Origin: an uncultured Verrucomicrobiota bacterium
GTDB taxonomy: Bacteria; Verrucomicrobiota; Kiritimatiellia; CAIQIC01; Lenti-01
Reading direction: 5' to 3'
Assembly (NCBI GenBank): GCA_938003985.1
Contig: CALKWZ010000069.1
Span: forward strand, 1-64,000
DNA: 64,000 nucleotides
Below are positions 9,218-18,562 of the stretch, piece after piece. The position numbers and the translations under genes were made by a program. Numbering within the stretch: position 1 is the stretch's first letter; every line of letters begins with the position of its first letter. Below the pieces are notes generated by a model. The model was not told where the DNA came from. It made no database searches and saw only the letters and a list, made by a program, of their open reading frames with translations.

Positions 9218-12200
9218 ATGAGCGGCATTTTCCGTGGCTGGCGGGCGGGCGTGGTCGGTTTGCTGGTGCTGGCGGCGCGTCCGGTTCCGGCCGGCGAGGT
9301 GATCCTCCAGTACTTCAACACGGGCTGGCCGGAATTGACCCGGCGGATCCCCGAACTGGCCGAAGCGGGCTACACGGCGCTGTGGCTGCCGCCGCCGTTC
9401 AAGGCCGGCGGCGGCCTCTCCGTGGGGTTCGACAGCTACGACCGCTTCGACCTGGGCACCAAGGACCAGAACGGCTCCGTCGCCACCAAGTACGGCACCG
9501 AAACCGAACTGCTGCACCTCGTCGAGGTGGCGCACCGGTTCGGCCTGCGCGTCTACTTCGACAACGTCATGGCGCACAACGGCGGCCCGATGTCGTCCGG
9601 CGCGCCGGGCACGCTGCAGGCCAACGGATTCGTGCCGGAGGATTTCCATCTCAAGCGCACGTCGGAAACCGCCTATGAAAACTACGGCTGGCCGGCGTGG
9701 GGCGACGAATGGCAGGTGCTGAACCGCAATCCGTTCGGCCAGGACATCGCGCAGGAGAATCCCAACACCAGCTTCGGCTGGACCGAAAACGACGACTACC
9801 CCAAATGGTCGGGCGTGCGCCACGCGGGCCGGCCCGAGTACTATCTCGATACCGACCTGCCCCTCGCCGCGGTCAGCGGCGGCGCCACGTCGACCGTCTA
9901 CACCTTCGCGAACAAGGAGCCGTTCGAGGATGCGAACGCGAACGGGCGCTTCGACTGGACCGACGCGAACGCCAACGGCCAGCACGATGTCGGCGAGGCG
10001 AGCGAGGCGTTCACCGATACCGGCCTCGATCCCAGCCGGGCGGACCGCCGCACCGCGGCCTGGGGCTACGGCAACGGCAAGTACGACATGGGCAATCCCG
10101 TCGCGGAGGACGTCAACGGCCTGCTGTTCCGCGCCATCCGCTGGTTCGTCGACAAGGCCAGCGCCGACGGCTTCCGGCTGGATGCCGTGAAGCACGTGCC
10201 GGCGTACTTTTTCGGCAAGATGGACAGCCCGAAGGACGGCTCCAACTGGGGCTACGGCGGGCAGGTGCAGGAGCAGTTCAACGTCTCGCGCGGGTTCAGC
10301 GACTGGGACAACCACCGCGACACCGTGTTCGACAACCTCCAGCCGCGCGACGACGCGCTGCTCTACGGCGAGCACCTCGGCGACCCGCCGTGGAAGATGT
10401 ACTACGTGGACGCGGGCATGCGGATCGCCAACGACGATTTCCTCAACGCGGTGAAGGGCAACGTCGGCGCCAATCTGGGCGGCATGGACGATCCGTCCTA
10501 CGCCGTGATCAGCCCCGGCCAGTCCATGCACTACGTCATGAGCCACGACAACAACTACCTCTGGGGCGGCGACCGCGAGCAGGCGCATGCCGTCCTGCTC
10601 GCGCGCGAAGGCCTGCCGATCGTCTACACCGACGGCTACAACCAGAGCGGCTCGCCGGACTGGTTCCCGAAGCCGGCGGAAGTTCCGTTCCTGGGGCAGT
10701 GGGGGCAGGCCTATCTGCCGAGCCTGCTCGACGTCAACCGCCACTTCGCCTGGGGCTACCAGAGCAGCCGCTGGAACGCGTGGGACTTCACCTCCTGGGT
10801 GCGCTACGACCCCGAAGCCACCGGCGGCGGGCTCAACGACCACGGCGTCACGCTGCTGTTCATGATGGCCAAGAACTACCTGTCGGCCTGGCCGTCGAAG
10901 GACGTCGCGCCGGTCTTTCCCGAAGGCGCGCGCCTGTTCAACTACTCGTACCACGACGGCGCCTTCGAGGTGAAGGTCAGCGGCGGCAAGCTGCTCAACA
11001 TGGACGACACGCCCGTCTACGTCGCGCCCGGCAAGTTCTACGCGTTCTCCTGGCGCAATCCGGAAATGCCGCTGGCCTGGGGCGAGGGCCTGGCCCGGGA
11101 AGTCCAGCCCATCGAGATCTACGAGAACGGAACGCGGGCCGGCACCGTGACGGTCGCGCGCCGGGACGGCCGCAACGGCGATCCCGCCTTCAATCCGTAC
11201 GGCTTGGGCGATGCGGACAACACCGACTACAGCTACAGCCTTGCGGTTCCGCGGGTCACCGGCGCCACCAACCTGGCGTTCGTCGCGCGCGCGGACGGCT
11301 CGGCCGAAAACGTCCTCATGAAGCTCGACGGCGGCATCGACCTGAATTCGCAGATGGACGTTGTGGCCCAGGCACCGGGCACCCGCGACAACCCGCCCGC
11401 CGGCGCCAAGGACAAGTTCCTCGGCTACGAACAGATGAAATACGTCCGGCGCGTGGCGGAGAAGTTCGCCGCGGCCGACACGGCGCGCAACACCATCGGG
11501 TCGCCCGGCGCCGAAACCTACGCCTGCACTATCGGATCCACGGGCTTCGTGGTCAACGCGGGCGGGGGCCCCAATCTCTTCGACGACGCGCGGACGGTCG
11601 CGTGGCATTACCACGACCCCGCCCAGAACAACCAGGTGTCCACGAACCTGCAGTTCAGCCCGGCGCCCGTGGCCGCCGCGGACCAGCCGATCGCGATCTG
11701 GGCCAAGATCGGCTACGCGCCGGCGGCGGAGGCGGCCTGGCTGTACTACACGACGAACGGCGTGGACTATCCCGAAGGCAGCGCCGGCCGGGGCGCGGGC
11801 GCCACGCGCGTGGCGGCCTTGGCTTTCGCCACCAACGGGGGCGTGGACGGCACGAGCACCTCCCAGTGGTGGACCGCCGCGCTGCCGGCGCTGCCCGCCG
11901 GCACCGTGCTGCGCTACAAGCTCGGCGCCGCCAAGCGCGACGCCGCCAGCGTCTTTCCGTGGAGCGACGACAACCTCGCCGTGAAGCGCCGCATGGAAAC
12001 CGTGTTCGAGGTCACCAACTTCAACGCCGGCGCGATTCCGCATTATCCCCACAACGACTGGGGCCGGATGGCCGCCGGCCTGCCGGAAGGCTTCCACGTC
12101 CTGCGCACGAAGGCGCTCCTCGGCCGCGCCGCCGGCGACACGCCCATCTACCGCGAACGCACGCAGACGTTCTACTACGACGTCCAGCGGCCCACGGGCT

Positions 12201-13306
12201 ACGTCCAGGTTCCGCCCACGAACGGCCTGACGATTTCCAACTCCACCTATGGCGTCAAGGTGCGCTCCGACATGACCGTCGAAGAGGCCTGGTACAAGAT
12301 CGAAGACGCGGATCCCGGCAACGACGATGCCCAGACCGGCGCGGCCAACGGCAACAACGCCTGGGTCAAGGCGCGCAAGGGCAGCGTGCCCGCGCCCCGG
12401 CCCGGCGGCGAGCTGGAAGAGCAATGGGAATTCGACTACGTGCTCGTGCCGACCGCCGGCACCGCCACGCTCAAGGTCCAGCTGCGCGAACTGTCGTCGT
12501 CCACCAACTTCGCGCTGGCGGATGCCGCCGGGCATTTCACGACCCTGATCCGGACGGTGGACACCGGCGGCAGCGGCCTGCGCCTGTTCATCCACGAGCC
12601 CGCCGCCGACGGCCTGACCGTGGGCGCGGGCAGCAATCTCGTGGCCTATTTCAGCCAGAGCCTGGCGACGGGGCTGGACGACGCCCAGCTGGCCCAATGC
12701 TTCGTCGTCGAGCTCGACGGCGTCGTGCAATCGAACGCCGCCTTCGTCGTCGCGCGCAACGTGACCACCAACGAGCACGCGATCGGCCTGGCCCTGCCGA
12801 ACCTCCACAACGGCGATCCGGGCTTCGTGCACGTGCTGGAAATCGGCTTCGCGCGCGACGGCTATCCCACGCTGCTGGCCCAGCGGCAGGCCTACGCCGT
12901 GGCCGACGACGACAGCAACGACGACGGTATTCCGGACGCATGGGAGCAGAAGTGGGGCCTGCCGGTCGGCAGCCTGGTCGCCGGCGCGGACGACGACGAG
13001 GACGGCTACAGCAACCTGCAGGAATACTTGGCCGACACGGATCCGGAAGGCAGCAACGATTACCTCGTCGTGGAGGCGGTGGCGAACCTCGGCACCAACG
13101 TGGTGCTGGACTTCGATTCGCGCTCCAACCGCAACTACTTCGTGTGGTATTCGGATTCGATGCACCCCGCGCGTTCCAGCTGGCGGCTGGCCACGCCGCT
13201 GACCGACCCGATCGAGGGCACCGGCCAGACGAACCGGTTCACGGACGTGCTGCCGAACCCGACGGGCCGGTTCTACCGCCTGGAAGTGGACGTGCCCGCG
13301 CCGTAA
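9218..13306 (+). CDS. Secreted GH13 alpha-amylase-family enzyme (second)
   Basis: A 1362-residue exported enzyme, started at the ATG with GGAGGG about 6 nt upstream rather than at an earlier in-frame codon. Signal peptide about 1-27. The GH13 domain follows at once (VILQYFNTGWPELTRRIPEL), of the type starting directly at the barrel's first strand. Conserved regions are FDNVMAHN (about 113), DGFRLDAVKH with the nucleophile Asp (about 321), YGEHLGD with the acid/base Glu (about 384) and VMSHDNN (about 441). An insert rich in Asp/Asn/Gly (DANANGRFDWTDANANGQHD, about 245) looks like a calcium-binding loop. The C-terminal half holds several beta-sandwich-like regions and a final SNDDGIPDAWEQKWG repeat near 1234. 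It lies 61 nt after the first amylase and is probably co-transcribed for extracellular alpha-glucan use. Confidence 0.86.
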   Translation: MSGIFRGWRAGVVGLLVLAARPVPAGEVILQYFNTGWPELTRRIPELAEAGYTALWLPPPFKAGGGLSVGFDSYDRFDLGTKDQNGSVATKYGTETELLHLVEVAHRFGLRVYFDNVMAHNGGPMSSGAPGTLQANGFVPEDFHLKRTSETAYENYGWPAWGDEWQVLNRNPFGQDIAQENPNTSFGWTENDDYPKWSGVRHAGRPEYYLDTDLPLAAVSGGATSTVYTFANKEPFEDANANGRFDWTDANANGQHDVGEASEAFTDTGLDPSRADRRTAAWGYGNGKYDMGNPVAEDVNGLLFRAIRWFVDKASADGFRLDAVKHVPAYFFGKMDSPKDGSNWGYGGQVQEQFNVSRGFSDWDNHRDTVFDNLQPRDDALLYGEHLGDPPWKMYYVDAGMRIANDDFLNAVKGNVGANLGGMDDPSYAVISPGQSMHYVMSHDNNYLWGGDREQAHAVLLAREGLPIVYTDGYNQSGSPDWFPKPAEVPFLGQWGQAYLPSLLDVNRHFAWGYQSSRWNAWDFTSWVRYDPEATGGGLNDHGVTLLFMMAKNYLSAWPSKDVAPVFPEGARLFNYSYHDGAFEVKVSGGKLLNMDDTPVYVAPGKFYAFSWRNPEMPLAWGEGLAREVQPIEIYENGTRAGTVTVARRDGRNGDPAFNPYGLGDADNTDYSYSLAVPRVTGATNLAFVARADGSAENVLMKLDGGIDLNSQMDVVAQAPGTRDNPPAGAKDKFLGYEQMKYVRRVAEKFAAADTARNTIGSPGAETYACTIGSTGFVVNAGGGPNLFDDARTVAWHYHDPAQNNQVSTNLQFSPAPVAAADQPIAIWAKIGYAPAAEAAWLYYTTNGVDYPEGSAGRGAGATRVAALAFATNGGVDGTSTSQWWTAALPALPAGTVLRYKLGAAKRDAASVFPWSDDNLAVKRRMETVFEVTNFNAGAIPHYPHNDWGRMAAGLPEGFHVLRTKALLGRAAGDTPIYRERTQTFYYDVQRPTGYVQVPPTNGLTISNSTYGVKVRSDMTVEEAWYKIEDADPGNDDAQTGAANGNNAWVKARKGSVPAPRPGGELEEQWEFDYVLVPTAGTATLKVQLRELSSSTNFALADAAGHFTTLIRTVDTGGSGLRLFIHEPAADGLTVGAGSNLVAYFSQSLATGLDDAQLAQCFVVELDGVVQSNAAFVVARNVTTNEHAIGLALPNLHNGDPGFVHVLEIGFARDGYPTLLAQRQAYAVADDDSNDDGIPDAWEQKWGLPVGSLVAGADDDEDGYSNLQEYLADTDPEGSNDYLVVEAVANLGTNVVLDFDSRSNRNYFVWYSDSMHPARSSWRLATPLTDPIEGTGQTNRFTDVLPNPTGRFYRLEVDVPAP

Positions 13307-13364
13307 GGCCGGCCGGCGGCAAAGGCCGCCGGATTTCCCGTGCGGTTGCGACAGCTTCGGATTT

Positions 13365-13432
13365 TTGTAGCTGGCCCCGCTGGGGCCGGCCCTTTCGCCT
13401 AACAGCCCCGGCCCCACCGGGGCCGGCTACAA
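13365..13432. repeat. Two-hairpin palindromic element, copy 1
   Basis: An outer pair TTGTAGC (13365-13371) / GCTACAA (13426-13432) encloses two hairpins: GGCCCC-GCT-GGGGCC and the longer CCGGCCCC-ACC-GGGGCCGG. A second copy lies at 18563-18628. The right-hand hairpin and the flank CAACAAAT are identical between copies. The left-hand stem differs but still pairs (GGCCTC/GAGGCC in copy 2). Confidence 0.78.
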
Positions 13433-13459
13433 CAAATCCGGAAACGCACTCGGCGCGGA

Positions 13460-14272
13460 TCAAACCGTGCCGACGGTGAACAGCACGCCGATATCGAGCC
13501 GGAGGCCCTGCGGGGTTTTCAGCGCGGCGACTTCCCGCAGATGGTCGGCGCGGAAGCGCGGCAGGTCGGCGGCCGGCAATTGGCTGAGCATGCGCCGGAA
13601 GCCGGCGTTCCAGACGACGTCCCACCATTCGTTTTCGTCGGCCAGCCAATAGCCCATGTTTTTGGCCTCGACCCGGACGTCGCGCAGGCCGGCGGTCGCG
13701 AACAACGTCCGGCAGCCCGCCTCGGACGCGATGCGTTCCCAGGTCTGCGGCGGCAGGGGCACGCCGTGGGCCGCCAGGCGATCCGTCAGCAGCTTGCGCA
13801 GGGGAAAGAAGTAGTCTTTCTGGAAATTGCAGATCGCGACGGCCCCGCCCGGCCGGACTTTGGTGGCGATCTGGGCGAGGGTGGTTTCCATGTCCTCGAC
13901 GAAGAAAATGCCGAACGCGCAGACCGCCGCGTCGAACGAGGCGTCGGCGAAGCGCAGGTCCTGCATGTCCATTTCGGCGAACTCGACGTTGTGAACGCCG
14001 CGCGCGGCGGCCTTCTGGCGCGCCTGCGCCAGCATGCCGGCCGAGAAATCCACGCCCGCCACGCGCCCGCGCGGCAGGCGCGCGGCGAGTTCCAGCGCGA
14101 CGTGCCCCGTGCCGGTCGCCACGTCCAGCACGCGTTCGTCGCCGCGCAGCTCCAGGAGATCGGCCATGTGCCGCGCGCACGCGGGAAAAAAGCGCAGGAC
14201 GGGATGGTCGTAGGCGTCCGCGACGGTGTTGAAGGTGTCTTTCAGGATGGCGCGTACTTGTTCGGCGTTCAT
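13460..14272 (-). CDS. Class I SAM-dependent methyltransferase (UbiE/MenG-like)
   Basis: A 270-residue methyltransferase. Motif I VLDVATGTGHVALELA (about 47-62) and the acidic residue of the second strand (VAGVDFS, about 72) form the SAM site. FAEMDMQDLRFADASFDAAV (about 97-116) is the motif II region and VRPGGAVAI the motif III region. The order and N-terminal helix resemble UbiE/COQ5-type enzymes, but substrate specificity cannot be read from sequence. The start is placed at MNAEQVR because upstream in-frame codons encode low-complexity sequence from the repeat-rich leader; no strong ribosome-binding site is visible. It is transcribed away from the tandem duplication upstream. Confidence 0.75.
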   Translation of the reverse strand: MNAEQVRAILKDTFNTVADAYDHPVLRFFPACARHMADLLELRGDERVLDVATGTGHVALELAARLPRGRVAGVDFSAGMLAQARQKAAARGVHNVEFAEMDMQDLRFADASFDAAVCAFGIFFVEDMETTLAQIATKVRPGGAVAICNFQKDYFFPLRKLLTDRLAAHGVPLPPQTWERIASEAGCRTLFATAGLRDVRVEAKNMGYWLADENEWWDVVWNAGFRRMLSQLPAADLPRFRADHLREVAALKTPQGLRLDIGVLFTVGTV

Positions 14273-14453
14273 GGTCGGAAAAGGATTTTGGCGCCACAGG
14301 CTACGCGCCGGCCGCGGGGAAGGCAACGGGAAAGGCCGTTGGCCGCCCGCGTCGTCGCGCCAAGGCCGCCAACGGGGAAAAGACGGGGTCGGAAACGACG
14401 AAAAACGCGAAAAACGCGAAATCGCCGCAAAAAATGCGGCGAAAAGCCGGCGA

Positions 14454-15273
14454 TCGCCGCAAAACGGCCCGAATATCTCATCCCGTTGCGCCAGAAGGCT
14501 TAAAATCACGAAAAATCCGGCAAAATCGGCCCAAAAACGCCAAAAACGGCCTCAAAATGGCCGTTTTTCGGGTTGGGAGGGGTTGGGGAGGCGGAAAATC
14601 GGGATTTTGGCCATACCGCACCCGTTGCGGCTCGTTGCCGTCCTACAATGTCACATGGCAGGACGGTCTTCCCGAAAAGATCAAATTTTGAAGCTGTCCC
14701 GATTTTCGGCAGGAGGCAGAACGATCTCCAGAGGCTCGGGCGGGGCGCCTGAACTCAGATCGATGGCGCGGTCGTTGACGGGATATTGTCGGCCGACGTT
14801 TGCCGTTGTTCCCACAACGATCCGGTTCAGGCAGGGCGCGGCGGCAACGAGGAAATGGCCGTCTTGGTCGGTCGGCGGCGGGGGCCAGATCTCGGCGAAG
14901 CGGGTTTGGAACTGCGAGAAGCCTTCGGGGGGGCACCGGGACGAGTTCGACAAGGCGATCCGGGAGGGGCCGCCCGGTCGTGTCGACGACGCGTCCGGAG
15001 ACGGACACGGCTTTCGGCAGCGCGAAATCCCAGCCCCGGTTCCACAACGAATGGGCCGGGCGAACGAAGGCCATGGACGAATAACCCTCGGCCATGACCC
15101 TCAACTGGTTGTTGCCCCGCGTTGCACGCAGGGTGAAACGGCCTTCCGCGTCGACTCGCGCATGCGCCGGACGTGCGCCGGCTTCCCTGTCCACGTCGAT
15201 GATGACCAACCGGGCATGGGGTATCGGCTGCCCCGAGAGATCCGTGACGCGCCCCGAAACCAACCTCGGGCCC
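14454..15273. repeat. 820-bp direct repeat, copy 1
   Basis: Positions 14454-15273 recur at 15672-16491 with a constant offset of 1218 and no net indel. The part from about 14704 onward appears identical. The first about 250 bp, which are non-coding, carry a few substitutions. The block covers a terminator-like hairpin, an unassigned stretch and the C-terminal domain of a minus-strand gene. Confidence 0.95.
14542..14568. terminator. Bidirectional terminator-like hairpin, copy 1
   Basis: AAAAACGGCC (14542-14551) and GGCCGTTTTT (14559-14568) form a perfect stem with a 7-nt loop, giving a T-run on both strands. It lies between the methyltransferase leader and the 3' end of the minus-strand gene at 14681-15548, so it could end that gene's transcript. 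Confidence 0.6.
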
Positions 15274-15548
15274 CTCAAGATCACCGCGGACGTCATCGAC
15301 AATGCGATCCAAGACAAGACCAGCGAGAGCGCGGCCAGCAAGGCAGAGGACAAGATCGCGGCGGGATAACGAACCGCCGGACTTCGGCCGCTCCATCTTC
15401 CGCGGTTGGCGACGAAGAAAAACGCGCAGGCCAATGCGGCGAGCGCCAACATGTGCCAGGCGCGGGAGTGCGGGAGCATGTCGGCAAGTATCAGCAGGAC
15501 GAAAACCCCCAGCGCGGCCATTGCGTTGGAAAACACCGTTCGTTTCAT
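14681..15548 (-). pseudogene. Membrane-anchored carboxypeptidase-regulatory-like protein, frameshifted (copy 1)
   Basis: It starts MKRTVFSNAMAALGVFVLLI and has three or four membrane segments in the first 95 residues. The exported part is a beta-sandwich domain of carboxypeptidase-regulatory type (VSGRVTDLSGQPIPHARLVI, later VSGRVVDTTGRPLPDRLVEL). The frame breaks at a run of seven C's on the coding strand (14927-14933). Removing one C continues the domain smoothly as VPVPPEGFSQFQTRF and ends at 14681 with PPAENRDSFKI. Without that change the zero frame runs on in low-complexity Arg-rich sequence to 14643. It is either a real frameshift, a homopolymer sequencing error or a slippage site. The second copy carries the same run. 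Function unknown. Confidence 0.7.
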
Positions 15549-15671
15549 CGGGAAAGCGTGGGCATAATCTTAATCGCGATGGCGAAGCTACACGGCCGGG
15601 CGCCGCAAGACAACGGGAAAGGGAAGCGGCACGACCGGCCGGAATGCTTGAAACAGCTTCTTTTCAGCTGT

Positions 15672-16491
15672 TCGCCGCAAAACGGCCCGAATTTCTCATC
15701 CCGTTGCGCCAGAATGCCTAAAATCACGATACAACCGGCAAAATCGGCCCAAAAACGCCAAAAACGGCCTCAAAATGGCCTTTTTTCGGGTTGGGAGGGG
15801 TTGGGGAGGCGGAAAATCGGGATTTTGGCCATTCCGCACCCGTTGCGGCTCGTTGCCGGCCTACAATGTCACATGGCAGGACGGTCTTCCCGAAAAGATC
15901 AATTATTGAAGGTGTCCCGATTTTCGGCAGGAGGCAGAACGATCTCCAGAGGCTCGGGCGGGGCGCCTGAACTCAGATCGATGGCGCGGTCGTTGACGGG
16001 ATATTGTCGGCCGACGTTTGCCGTTGTTCCCACAACGATCCGGTTCAGGCAGGGCGCGGCGGCAACGAGGAAATGGCCGTCTTGGTCGGTCGGCGGCGGG
16101 GGCCAGATCTCGGCGAAGCGGGTTTGGAACTGCGAGAAGCCTTCGGGGGGGCACCGGGACGAGTTCGACAAGGCGATCCGGGAGGGGCCGCCCGGTCGTG
16201 TCGACGACGCGTCCGGAGACGGACACGGCTTTCGGCAGCGCGAAATCCCAGCCCCGGTTCCACAACGAATGGGCCGGGCGAACGAAGGCCATGGACGAAT
16301 AACCCTCGGCCATGACCCTCAACTGGTTGTTGCCCCGCGTTGCACGCAGGGTGAAACGGCCTTCCGCGTCGACTCGCGCATGCGCCGGACGTGCGCCGGC
16401 TTCCCTGTCCACGTCGATGATGACCAACCGGGCATGGGGTATCGGCTGCCCCGAGAGATCCGTGACGCGCCCCGAAACCAACCTCGGGCCC
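15672..16491. repeat. 820-bp direct repeat, copy 2
   Basis: Second copy of the block at 14454-15273. The right boundary (CTCGGGCCC at 16483-16491) coincides with the junction between the conserved exported domain and the N-terminal membrane anchor of the gene, where the two genes stop being alike. Confidence 0.95.
15760..15786. terminator. Bidirectional terminator-like hairpin, copy 2
   Basis: Duplicate of the hairpin at 14542-14568 with one substitution in the distal arm (GGCCTTTTTT instead of GGCCGTTTTT), which leaves a shorter stem and a longer T-run on the plus strand. It lies just beyond the 3' end of the second gene copy. Confidence 0.55.
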
Positions 16492-16565
16492 GAAACGATC
16501 GCCGCAATCACCAGGGTGAAAACACCCAGCGCTGCCAACATGAATGGAATAATTATTCGTTTCAT
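15899..16565 (-). pseudogene. Membrane-anchored carboxypeptidase-regulatory-like protein, frameshifted (copy 2)
   Basis: Paralogue of the gene at 14681-15548. Its N-terminus is different and shorter (MKRIIIPFMLAALGVFTLVI, a single membrane segment), and from GPRLVSGRV onward the protein is identical. The same seven-C run (16145-16151) breaks the frame at the same codon. Correcting it gives a C-terminus ending PPAENRDTFNN at 15899. The shared exported domain has two VSGRV-type strands and probably sits outside the inner membrane. An identical defect in both copies means the run pre-dates the duplication or is maintained. Function unknown. Confidence 0.7.
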
Positions 16566-16647
16566 GAAAAACAGGATGGGCGCAAAACCAACTTCACGAT
16601 GGAGAGTATGCGGGCGGGCGGGCGATGGATTCTGGCCCCGGGGCGAT

Positions 16648-17847
16648 TCACTCGAACGTCTCCTCGATCACGTCTTCGGCGGATTCGCCGAGGACTTCGG
16701 CGCCGCGGCGGACGGGGTCGGTTTTGGGGCGGATGGGGACGGCGGCGGGGGAGACGGAATCTTCGTGGGTGCGGAGGATTTCGAGGGTCCGCTCGACTTC
16801 TTCGTTCGATAGGCCTTGGCGGCGGAGCCGTTGGACCAGTTCCTGGTGCCAGCGGCCATCGTAGCGCAGGTCGGGGTGTTCCCGCGCGACGGCGCGGGCC
16901 CAATCGTTGGTGGCGGCGATTTCCCGGATCTTCTCGCCTTCCTGCTCGCGCAACCGCTCGCGGCGCCGTTGTGCTTCTGCGCTCGCGGCTTGCATGGCGC
17001 GGCGGTGTTCCTCCCGTTGCGCACTTTCCTGGCGATCGATGTCTTGTCGCTCTTGCGCGAACGACTGGGTTTCGCGCAGCAGCAGCGCGCCCCATTGCGC
17101 CAGCAGATCCAGTTCGGCGGCGGTGGGCGGGCGAGTGCCCGGCGTCCGGCCGGACGCCACGACGGTGACCCAGAAGCCGTCCACGCGGGATTCCGCGGGT
17201 TTTTGGCCGACGAGGGCGAGGGGCGGGGAGACGACGGTGTTCCAGGCGATGCCGACGGCGGGCAGGGCGATCGTGTTCACGCCGAGGTTCCAGGTGCCGG
17301 CGACGGCGGAGTCGAGCGCGTGCCAGGCCGGGACGACGGCGAGGCCGCTGCCGATGCCGCCGGCGGTGCCCGCCGCGCCCAGCGCGCCGCGGAAGGCGGT
17401 TTCCACGCTGGCTTCCATGAACGCCCACGGATAGGCCAGCCACCAGCCGAATACCCGGCGCTCGGTGCGCTCCTGCGCGACCGAGAAGTGCCGGCCCCAC
17501 GCGCGCGGAATGCCTTTGACGGTGAAGCCCAGACCGCATTCCTTGAGAGCCCAATCGAAGCAGGCCGAACTGCCTTTTTTAAGCATGTGGTACTTGTTCG
17601 CTTCGAAATATTCGCGGAAATTCCGGCCGGCCGCGAAGAAGTGGTCCTTGGCGTAGCGTCCCGGCGGGGCATAGCCCGGGCAGATCCACACGTCGTACCA
17701 CGTGCCGGAGGCATCCTGGATGCGCCCGAGGCCCATCAGCTGCTTCTTCTGCTGCCACGACAGGAAATAGCCGGGATCGTCGGCTTGCGCGCTCGCGGCC
17801 AAGCCCCAGCAGGCCAAAATCAGGGTCCAGGTCCAGAATCGCTTCAT
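16648..17847 (-). CDS. Secreted hypothetical protein with a charged helical C-terminus
   Basis: A 399-residue protein with a signal peptide (1-22, cleavage at AQA-D). The N-terminal 140 residues contain an aromatic-rich region (DPGYFLSWQQKKQLMGLGRI, YDVWICPGY) with three or four cysteines. A Gly/Ala-rich hydrophobic stretch near 155-190 could insert in a membrane. Residues about 255-320 are a highly charged Gln/Arg/Glu helix, probably a coiled coil, followed by an Arg-rich tail. The start overlaps the stop of the RDD gene by four bases (ATGA), so the two are translationally coupled. I do not recognise the family. Confidence 0.66.
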   Translation of the reverse strand: MKRFWTWTLILACWGLAASAQADDPGYFLSWQQKKQLMGLGRIQDASGTWYDVWICPGYAPPGRYAKDHFFAAGRNFREYFEANKYHMLKKGSSACFDWALKECGLGFTVKGIPRAWGRHFSVAQERTERRVFGWWLAYPWAFMEASVETAFRGALGAAGTAGGIGSGLAVVPAWHALDSAVAGTWNLGVNTIALPAVGIAWNTVVSPPLALVGQKPAESRVDGFWVTVVASGRTPGTRPPTAAELDLLAQWGALLLRETQSFAQERQDIDRQESAQREEHRRAMQAASAEAQRRRERLREQEGEKIREIAATNDWARAVAREHPDLRYDGRWHQELVQRLRRQGLSNEEVERTLEILRTHEDSVSPAAVPIRPKTDPVRRGAEVLGESAEDVIEETFE

Positions 17848-18392
17848 GGGGGGGCTCCTTGGGGGCGGGCGCCGGTTTTCACGACGACGGAACCGGCGAT
17901 GAGATCGTGCAGGGCGCGGCGCTTGGAATTGAACGTCATGGTGACGATTTCCAGCAGGAACCAGACCATGAGAACCAAGCTTGAAATCCAGCTGATCGCG
18001 TCGGGCCGGCCGCCGGGATGCAGAAGGTAGAACCGGCCGGTCAGGATCTGGAACAGTTGGTAGGGCAGGAGGAGCAGCATGACGGCCAACGGAGCGGCGT
18101 CGCGCAGGAGCGCTTGGCGGAAGGAGACGTGCCGCCGCTCGGAGACGTCCAGCACGACGACCCCGAGCGCCATTTTGCCGGGCGTCTGTCCGTGGGTGCC
18201 TAAAAAGTAGATTCTGTAGATGAAGAAAAGCAGGCGGGTGACGAGATAGTGCAGCGCCAGGAGGGGAAGCGGGACGGAGGCCGCTTGCCGCCAGACCCAG
18301 CTCGCGATCAGCGTGACGGGGAGCAAAACGAGACTATCGACGAATTCGGCGAAAAAGCGCCGCCAGAACGTCCGGTATTTTCGCTCGATCAT
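17844..18392 (-). CDS. RDD family membrane protein
   Basis: A 182-residue protein of the RDD type. The first helix holds the Arg of the motif (TFWRRFFAEFVDSLVLLPVT, about 6-25), and the paired Asp residues fall in FVDS and in the C-terminal KRRALHDLIAGSVVVKT (about 158-174). Four hydrophobic segments are visible near 15-35, 42-65, 102-125 and 132-155. TPGKMALGVVVLDV is the typical cytoplasmic loop after helix 2. RDD proteins are small integral membrane proteins, some implicated in ion exchange, mostly unknown. The start is taken at MIERKYR; an ATG 16 codons upstream is possible. It is the first gene of a two-gene unit with the secreted protein. Confidence 0.75.
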   Translation of the reverse strand: MIERKYRTFWRRFFAEFVDSLVLLPVTLIASWVWRQAASVPLPLLALHYLVTRLLFFIYRIYFLGTHGQTPGKMALGVVVLDVSERRHVSFRQALLRDAAPLAVMLLLLPYQLFQILTGRFYLLHPGGRPDAISWISSLVLMVWFLLEIVTMTFNSKRRALHDLIAGSVVVKTGARPQGAPP

Positions 18393-18562
18393 GCGGAGAT
18401 GCGCTTTCTGCCTGTGCGGCGGCCATTCACCTGGCGGCAAATCTTACGCGGGAGTTTCGCCGCAGACAATCCAATTCGGCCGGTCACCGGAAGGACAAGA
18501 TCGGGGAAAGATTCTCACGCCAAGACGCGAAGAGCGCAAAGGCCGGGCATAGGTTGGATTTT

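Noticed and set aside
9140..13417. Long minus-strand open frame opposite the second amylase gene
   Set aside because: Same reason: antisense shadow of a GH13 gene, biased composition, no recognisable motif.
14226..17168. A continuous plus-strand frame of about 980 codons across the duplicated block
   Set aside because: It runs antisense to two minus-strand genes with domain-like sequence, and its length results from the duplication of a stop-free stretch.
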